The notes beneath the pieces are model-generated. The model did no database searches, was not told where the DNA came from, and was given only the letters and a program-made list of their open reading frames with translations. 64,000 nucleotides of DNA. It comes from Planctomycetota bacterium. Its GTDB lineage: Bacteria; Planctomycetota; UBA11346. The stretch is from contig JADGDD010000001.1 in NCBI GenBank assembly GCA_016745075.1, positions 435,125-499,124 on the forward strand. The letters are read 5' to 3'. This document shows, in pieces, positions 59,221 to 64,000 of this stretch (position 1 is its first letter; each line of letters opens with the position of its first letter). A program made the translations under genes and the position numbers.

Positions 59221-60389
59221 TATGGAGCTTCTTTGATTGAGGTGTCAATATGAACCGGCATGCGTTCGCTAGTCATTTGGAAAGGGGAAGTGCATAAACG
59301 GTCGCCCTGTTTGAGTCCACCATCAATAATAGCTGTGTCCCCTTCTATTCGTACACAGCTAACTGGCTGTTCTTGAAGAAAGAGCATATGGTCTTCTGTA
59401 GTGTGAACGAGTAAAACAGTAGAGTTTGCTTGGAGCAGATGCCGAGGAATAATATGAACAGATGCTGTGTGTGTGGAATACAGATCAACAGTCACAAATA
59501 AACCCGGCACTAAAGGCTGAGGCCCAGCAAGTGGGTTGTCAACGCGAATAAAAACGGTGAGCATTCGGCTGCTGGGGTTTATTTGTCCAGCAGCTCTCTG
59601 TAGCGTGCCGGTCCAGTTTGTGTCTCCTGCATGAATGTGTACTTGTGGTCCAGCTTGACCTTCAGCGATATAATCTGGAGCAATGCCAAGTGCTTGTGCA
59701 TCATCAAGGGATAGGGCAATAGGGATCTCAACGGCATCGGTTGACCAAAGTCGGGCCAGCGGAGTGCCAGTCATAACAATCTGCCCCTGTTCAATAAAGC
59801 GTTCTAGGACACGGCTATCACAGGGGGCTGTAATGGTACCGCGTGTTATTTGTCGATTGGTAAAAGCGAGTTGTTCGCTGGTGCTGGCTAGGTGTTCGCT
59901 GGCAGCTTCTACATGCAAGCGGCGTTGAACTAAATCTAAGGTTTTTGTGTCTGCTTGCGGATATGCTTGGATGTGGGTTTCCCATTCAGTCGTAGCGAGA
60001 GCAGCGGCTTGTTGTTCTGTTTGCAGGGTTAGACGTGCTTGAGCCTGTGCGCTTTTGGCTTGGGCATAGGCCAATTGTAAATCTGCGGTATCAATGCGGA
60101 ATAAGGTTTCATTTTTCTTAAATGCTGCCCCAGCTTCCAAATTGGCATGCCGAAATAAGACCTCTCCTGTCGTTTGCGATACGCAGTCAATAATACGCAG
60201 CGCTTGTACGTTACCAAAGGCTTGGACATGTGCGTGCCATTGTTCCTTAGCAGGAATGGTTAGGGCGCGAATACTTGGGGTGAACGTTTCTTGAACACGT
60301 GGGCTTGGCTCTGGTTTCATGTTTTTTAAAGCAGCAAAACAGCCAATGCCAAGCGCAAGTAAAATAAAAGGAAGTAAAATTCGTTTCAT
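59220..60389 (-). CDS. RND efflux membrane fusion (adaptor) protein
   Basis: A 389-residue periplasmic adaptor with an N-terminal membrane anchor or signal (about 4-20, LLPFILLALGIGCFAAL). It has the lipoyl half-motifs (GNVQALRIIDCVSQTTGEVLFRH near 55 and RGTITAPCDSRVLERFIEQGQIVMTGTPLARL near 190), a helical hairpin between them (about 100-185) and a beta-barrel part with RAAGQINPSSRMLTVFIRVDNPL near 265. It bridges the permease and the outer membrane channel. It overlaps both neighbours (4 bases with the upstream channel gene, 1 with the permease). Confidence 0.93.
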   Translation of the reverse strand: MKRILLPFILLALGIGCFAALKNMKPEPSPRVQETFTPSIRALTIPAKEQWHAHVQAFGNVQALRIIDCVSQTTGEVLFRHANLEAGAAFKKNETLFRIDTADLQLAYAQAKSAQAQARLTLQTEQQAAALATTEWETHIQAYPQADTKTLDLVQRRLHVEAASEHLASTSEQLAFTNRQITRGTITAPCDSRVLERFIEQGQIVMTGTPLARLWSTDAVEIPIALSLDDAQALGIAPDYIAEGQAGPQVHIHAGDTNWTGTLQRAAGQINPSSRMLTVFIRVDNPLAGPQPLVPGLFVTVDLYSTHTASVHIIPRHLLQANSTVLLVHTTEDHMLFLQEQPVSCVRIEGDTAIIDGGLKQGDRLCTSPFQMTSERMPVHIDTSIKEAP

Positions 60390-61798
60390 GGTGTCACCGC
60401 CGTAGGGAAAGCGCCGCCAAGCGCGAGGTATAAATCAATACGTGTTTCGAGAATTTGCCGATGATTGCTCAGTTCTTGGGATTGCGCTTGGAGCAATACG
60501 GATTCAGCATTATAAAGCACATGTAAAGAGCCTTGTCCACGTTCATACCGCATACGTAATTCTGTGAGGCGTTGTTGAGCCAGAGTTTGTTGCTGTCGGC
60601 TGTGTTGGAGAGCGGTCCATAAGTGTTGTTCATTGGCGAGTAGGGTTTCGACTTCGGCCCACGCTTTTAAACATGTTGATTGAAAATGATAGAGTGCAGC
60701 GTGTTGTTGGGCATCAGCCATGTCTACTCCAGCAACTAATTTCCCATGATTAAAAATGGGTTGAAAAATATTGGCAGCGAGATTCCATACAGCAAAGTTT
60801 TTATCTAATAAACGATCGAAATCTGTAGTACTGGTTCCGGCCTGAGCACTGATGCTTATCTGTGGGTACAGTGAACCTTCGTGTTGCTGTAATTGTGCTC
60901 CAGAAGAGAATAATCGTTCTCGGGCAGCACGGATGTCTGGCCGTCTATCAATGAGCTCTGCTGGTTGTCCAGCATCTACCGCAGGAGGGAGTGCAGGGAG
61001 TGTTTCATGATCAAGGGTAAGTTGTCCAAGCGGGTAAGAACCGCATAAAATATCAAGCTGTCTTCGTAGTTGTTCTGTTCCCATGTTGATGAAGGCTTGT
61101 GACTGTTGTACGGCACTGTAATCAGACTCGGCAGCCAGTATGTGGTCATGAGACAAAATGCCGCGTTGATAACGCTGTTGAGTAAAGCGCAGGTCTTTTT
61201 CTCGTAATGCTAGAAGCGTTGTGGTATTTTTTTGTTGGAGAGTGTTTTCTAAAAGTTGTATATATATTTTTGCTGTTTGTGCGGATAAAGAATTAGCTGC
61301 ATCGTGTGCTTCTGCGGTACGAGCTAAAGCTTCGTGCGTTGCCGCCCGTGCACCAGCACCGATTCTATCCCATAAATCTATTTCCCAGCTGACAGAAAGA
61401 TTTGCTCCCCACGTTGTATGTTTGCTTTCAACACCATCACCCGCACCTGGTAGGGGAATGCCATACATGAGACTCCGTTGATGATTGACTCCAAACCCAA
61501 ACCCAAGGTTTGGCGCAAGATCTGCCCCAGCTATACGGGCTTGGGCTCGGGCAGCTTGTATGCGGGCAGCGGCAGCTTGCAGGTCTGGATTTGCGTCGAG
61601 TACTTGTTGTTCAATCTGATTGAGTACATCACTCTTAAATTCAGTCCACCATTCTGTTGGTGGGCGTAATGCATGTGCAGGTGTAGTGCTATAGGTTTCA
61701 GGAACGGCAATATCTACCTCTGGCTTCAGAACTTCGCGTGAAGAACAGCCACAGAGGAGGACGAGCCAGCTCAAAGAGACAGCGGTAAGATAATTCAT
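60386..61798 (-). CDS. Outer membrane efflux lipoprotein, NodT/TolC family
   Basis: A 470-residue protein with a lipoprotein signal (LVLLCGCSS, Cys near 17-19) and two outer membrane efflux (OEP) repeats. Typical patterns are ADLAPNLGFGFGVNHQRS, SWEIDLWDRIGAGARAATHEALARTAEAHDAANSLSAQTAKIYIQLLENTLQQ and the second-half copy SAQAGTSTTDFDRLLDKNFAVWNLAANIFQPIFNHGKLVAGVDMADAQQH. The DxxDIRxARERLFSSGAQLQQH block follows RRPDI. It is the outer membrane exit duct of the tripartite pump and the first gene of the operon. Confidence 0.93.
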   Translation of the reverse strand: MNYLTAVSLSWLVLLCGCSSREVLKPEVDIAVPETYSTTPAHALRPPTEWWTEFKSDVLNQIEQQVLDANPDLQAAAARIQAARAQARIAGADLAPNLGFGFGVNHQRSLMYGIPLPGAGDGVESKHTTWGANLSVSWEIDLWDRIGAGARAATHEALARTAEAHDAANSLSAQTAKIYIQLLENTLQQKNTTTLLALREKDLRFTQQRYQRGILSHDHILAAESDYSAVQQSQAFINMGTEQLRRQLDILCGSYPLGQLTLDHETLPALPPAVDAGQPAELIDRRPDIRAARERLFSSGAQLQQHEGSLYPQISISAQAGTSTTDFDRLLDKNFAVWNLAANIFQPIFNHGKLVAGVDMADAQQHAALYHFQSTCLKAWAEVETLLANEQHLWTALQHSRQQQTLAQQRLTELRMRYERGQGSLHVLYNAESVLLQAQSQELSNHRQILETRIDLYLALGGAFPTAVTP

Positions 61799-61912
61799 TG
61801 CTCACAGTCTCTGGCATAAGAGAAGGGGGTCAATTGGCACAACGTGAATAATTAGTCTCTTGTTCCCATGGGTAGCCTCTTGCCCGTTAGTAATTGCAGA
61901 CACGATGGGTGC

Positions 61913-62803
61913 ATGACATCGTCACCACTTGTAACCGTTGAGGCCTTAGCCCATTTACCACATTTGCATGTGGCGGCACGGGCTGTGGTAGAAGGCTTAC
62001 ATGTGGGTATTCACCGGAGTCCCTACAAAGGGCAATCGGTAGACTTTGCTGACCATCGTCCTTATGTGGCAGGTGATGATATCCGTCACCTTGATTGGAA
62101 AGTGCTTGGTCGGAGCGACCGCATGGTGTTACGTCGTTATGAGGCAGAAACAGACCTTGCCTGTCTGTTGGTGGTGGATGCATCCAGCAGCATGTCATAT
62201 CAAGGTCAGCGATCAGCGGTAAGTAAATATAGATATGCAGCTATCTTGGCAGCAACGCTTGCCCATGTTGTGGTTGAGCAACAAGACCGAGCTGGTTTGC
62301 ACGTGTTTGCTGAAGACGTATTGACCTCAGTGCCTGCAGGTCGCTTGCATGCTTTTGAGCGTATTTGCCAAGAGCTGGAATCGTGTAGTCCAGCAGCAGG
62401 TACTGATCCAGGGACAGGCTTACGGCAATTGGCTGATGTGAGTACTTCGCGTGGGTTAGTCGTTTGCATTGGAGACTTTTTAGATAACCCAGAAGAATGG
62501 GCACACGTTTTTGACCGTCTGCGCCATCGAGGTCACACTGTTGCCTGTATTTGGGTGCTTGATCCAGATGAAATTGATCTCGGCATAGATGTATTAAGCC
62601 GGTTTGAAGGATTAGAATTGGGGGGAGAAGTCCTTGCTGATCCCCGTGCCTTGCGTGAGGCGTATCAGGCTGAAGTAGAAAAACACAAACGTGCTTTATC
62701 GCTGGTGTGTCGAAGTCGCGGTATATCCCTTGTTGATTGTCTCAGCAGTGATCAGCCAGGTATTGTATTACAGCGTTTATTACGCTTGCTCACCGAAGCA
62801 TAA
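61913..62803 (+). CDS. DUF58 protein (VWA-like, MoxR partner)
   Basis: A 296-residue protein. The DUF58 signature is VDFADHRPYVAGDDIRHLDWKVLGRSDRMVLRRYEAETDLACLLVVDASSSMSYQG, including a DxSxS metal-ion site. The start at 61913 (MTSSPLVTVEAL) is the likely one; the earlier ATG at 61868 adds 15 residues. DUF58 proteins usually lie in operons with MoxR, VWA and DUF4175-type genes; here it is separate from them by 36-42 kb. No membrane segment is seen. Confidence 0.9.
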   Translation: MTSSPLVTVEALAHLPHLHVAARAVVEGLHVGIHRSPYKGQSVDFADHRPYVAGDDIRHLDWKVLGRSDRMVLRRYEAETDLACLLVVDASSSMSYQGQRSAVSKYRYAAILAATLAHVVVEQQDRAGLHVFAEDVLTSVPAGRLHAFERICQELESCSPAAGTDPGTGLRQLADVSTSRGLVVCIGDFLDNPEEWAHVFDRLRHRGHTVACIWVLDPDEIDLGIDVLSRFEGLELGGEVLADPRALREAYQAEVEKHKRALSLVCRSRGISLVDCLSSDQPGIVLQRLLRLLTEA

Positions 62804-62839
62804 AGAACATGAGTCTTGAAAGAAATATATAGGCAGAAT

Positions 62840-63916
62840 ATGACAACAGAAAATAATATATGGGCCGTTATTATGGCGGGTGGTTCTGGCACTCGTTTTT
62901 GGCCGGTCAGTCGTCAAGCTGCTCCGAAGCAATTGGTGCGTATTGTTGGTGATACGACAATGATCCAGGCAACCGTTACTCGTTTACAGCCAGCTATACC
63001 AGCAGACCGTATTCTTATTGTAACAACAGAGCAATTGGCCGAAGAAACTCGTAAACAGTTACCGATGTTACCGGCAGAGCATATCATAGCAGAACCCGTT
63101 GGTCGAGATACGGCAGCGTGTGTGTGCTTGGCTGCGATTTTGGTGCAGGCTATGGACCCAAACGCGACAATGATCTTACTACCGGCAGATCATGTTATTT
63201 CTCCAGCAGATGATTTCCAAAAAGCCTTACTCTTTGGTGCACAAGCTGCGGCTGATGGTAGCCTTGTTACTTTTGGTGTTGCTCCTCGTTTTCCTGCAAC
63301 TTGTTATGGGTATATAGAACATGGAACGTCTGTCTCAACAGATGGACCCCATGATATATATCAGGTGAAGCGTTTCGTTGAAAAACCTGATGCAGAACGT
63401 GCACAAACGTATATTGAAAATGGTTCGTATTCATGGAATAGCGGTATCTTTATTTGGCGTTGTGATACTGTATTATCAGAGTTACGTACACATTGTTCAT
63501 GGCTGACAGAAGCATTAATGCCCTTAGCGGCAGCGTGGGGAACAGAACAATTTAATGCCCAATTTGCAGAAATATATCAGCCACTCAAGAAAATCAGTAT
63601 TGATTACGCGCTGCTAGAAAAAGCAGACAATATAAAAGTGGTCACAGCCTCATTTGCATGGGATGATGTTGGCAGTTGGGATGCGATCTATGATCACCTT
63701 CCTGCCAATGATAATGCTGTAATAGAGGAAGGGTGTGTTCATGCCATTAACTGCCGTGACAGCTTACTAATGAACAGAAGCTCGAAAACCTTGGCAGCCA
63801 TTGGTCTTGATAATATGAGTGTGGTGGTAACGGACGATGCGGTTCTTGTTTGTAAACGCGGTGAAAGCCAAGATGTAAAAGATATTGTTTCTGAAATAGA
63901 GGACCGACTCAAGTAG
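62840..63916 (+). CDS. manC: Mannose-1-phosphate guanylyltransferase, single-domain
   Basis: A 358-residue nucleotidyltransferase that makes GDP-mannose. The signature AVIMAGGSGTRFWPVSRQAAPKQLVRIVG is near residue 7, then MILLPADHVISP, KRFVEKPDAERAQTYIENGSYSWNSGIFIWRCD near 190 and VVTASFAWDDVGSWDAIYDHLP near 280. It ends with VLVCKRGESQDVKDIVSEI, where long forms carry a phosphomannose isomerase domain, so this is the short form. The start at 62840 follows AGGCAG; the TTG at 62816 is less likely. It lies 37 bases after the DUF58 gene. Confidence 0.93.
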   Translation: MTTENNIWAVIMAGGSGTRFWPVSRQAAPKQLVRIVGDTTMIQATVTRLQPAIPADRILIVTTEQLAEETRKQLPMLPAEHIIAEPVGRDTAACVCLAAILVQAMDPNATMILLPADHVISPADDFQKALLFGAQAAADGSLVTFGVAPRFPATCYGYIEHGTSVSTDGPHDIYQVKRFVEKPDAERAQTYIENGSYSWNSGIFIWRCDTVLSELRTHCSWLTEALMPLAAAWGTEQFNAQFAEIYQPLKKISIDYALLEKADNIKVVTASFAWDDVGSWDAIYDHLPANDNAVIEEGCVHAINCRDSLLMNRSSKTLAAIGLDNMSVVVTDDAVLVCKRGESQDVKDIVSEIEDRLK

Positions 63917-63934
63917 TTTTCATTGAGTGAATTA

Positions 63935-64000
63935 TTATTTCCACTCGTCCATTAACGGTCGCAACATTTCCTCTAAACCATTAATTTTTATTTCACAGGT
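63935..64000 (-). CDS. C-terminal end of an unidentified protein
   Basis: The last 66 bases read on the minus strand give 21 residues and a TAA (63937-63935), ending GLEEMLRPLMDEWK. The frame runs open off the window, and the gene converges on manC. Too little is visible to name it. Confidence 0.45.
   Translation of the reverse strand, partial: TCEIKINGLEEMLRPLMDEWK

Noticed and set aside
1-64000. CRISPR arrays, rRNA genes, transposases, prophage genes
   Set aside because: I looked for regular spaced repeats and known families on both strands and saw none.

Overview
The window reads as a chromosomal segment of a free-living, didermic (LPS-type) bacterium, most likely from the Planctomycetota/Lentisphaerota side of the PVC superphylum. 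The lineage is inferred, not proven. It rests on the mix of genes: a DUF4175-type giant membrane protein overlapping a prenyltransferase-fold repeat protein, scattered MoxR and DUF58 genes, several Hanks-type kinases, an FHA-cyclase, a FloA/NfeD operon, a non-Hfq LSm protein, a lysine/alanine histone-like tail, and a lipid A acyltransferase-like gene beside an RND pump. There are no rRNA genes, CRISPR arrays, transposases or phage genes. One tRNA, the initiator tRNA-Met, is present.

Layout. 1-2.1 kb: the end of an unrecognised AT-rich gene, then a non-coding stretch with hairpins and what may be a decayed tRNA copy, then tRNA-fMet with an unusual terminator. 2.2-4.2 kb: DUF167 protein and glycyl-tRNA synthetase (minus strand). 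4.4-10.5 kb: a 1879-residue secreted Calx-beta/Ig-like surface protein and a small poly-Gly lipoprotein. 10.6-13.9 kb: minus-strand operon of an HhH/histone-tail protein, YebC, GatC and GatA. 14-19 kb: Spx/ArsC-like protein, riboflavin synthase, GlnE and an SDR enzyme. 19-26.4 kb: MoxR, a lipoprotein, a solitary SRA-HNH nuclease, the DUF4175 protein and its prenyltransferase-fold partner. 26.5-33.3 kb: PheS, then a minus-strand run of DHH phosphoesterase, LSm, DUF4149-like protein, lipoprotein, TPR protein and IspD. 33.3-35.9 kb: Trm112-like protein, small ORF, kinase and diacylglycerol-kinase-like protein. 36-40.3 kb: type IV pilus motor genes pilT, pilB and pilC. 40.5-45 kb: acyltransferase, RecJ, ClpP and Sua5/TsaC. 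45-49.8 kb: two small orphans and a coiled-coil/NfeD/NfeD/FloA operon. 49.8-56 kb: a kinase, an FHA-GAF-adenylate cyclase, and a protein joining a degenerate MglA-like GTPase, a Cys-rich knuckle, a pseudokinase and a transmembrane segment. 56-61.8 kb: RND tripartite efflux operon. 61.9-64 kb: DUF58 protein, GDP-mannose pyrophosphorylase and the tail of a further minus-strand gene.

Most genes are housekeeping or membrane functions. The most unusual part is the signalling set at 49.8-56 kb. It may link with the kinase at 33.9 kb, the pilus motor at 36-40 kb, and repeated threonine motifs (DETLMP) in the cytoplasmic tail of the TPR protein. That would make a phosphothreonine/FHA/cyclic-nucleotide network possibly acting on surface motility. 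The link is inference from domain content; the domains themselves are read directly.
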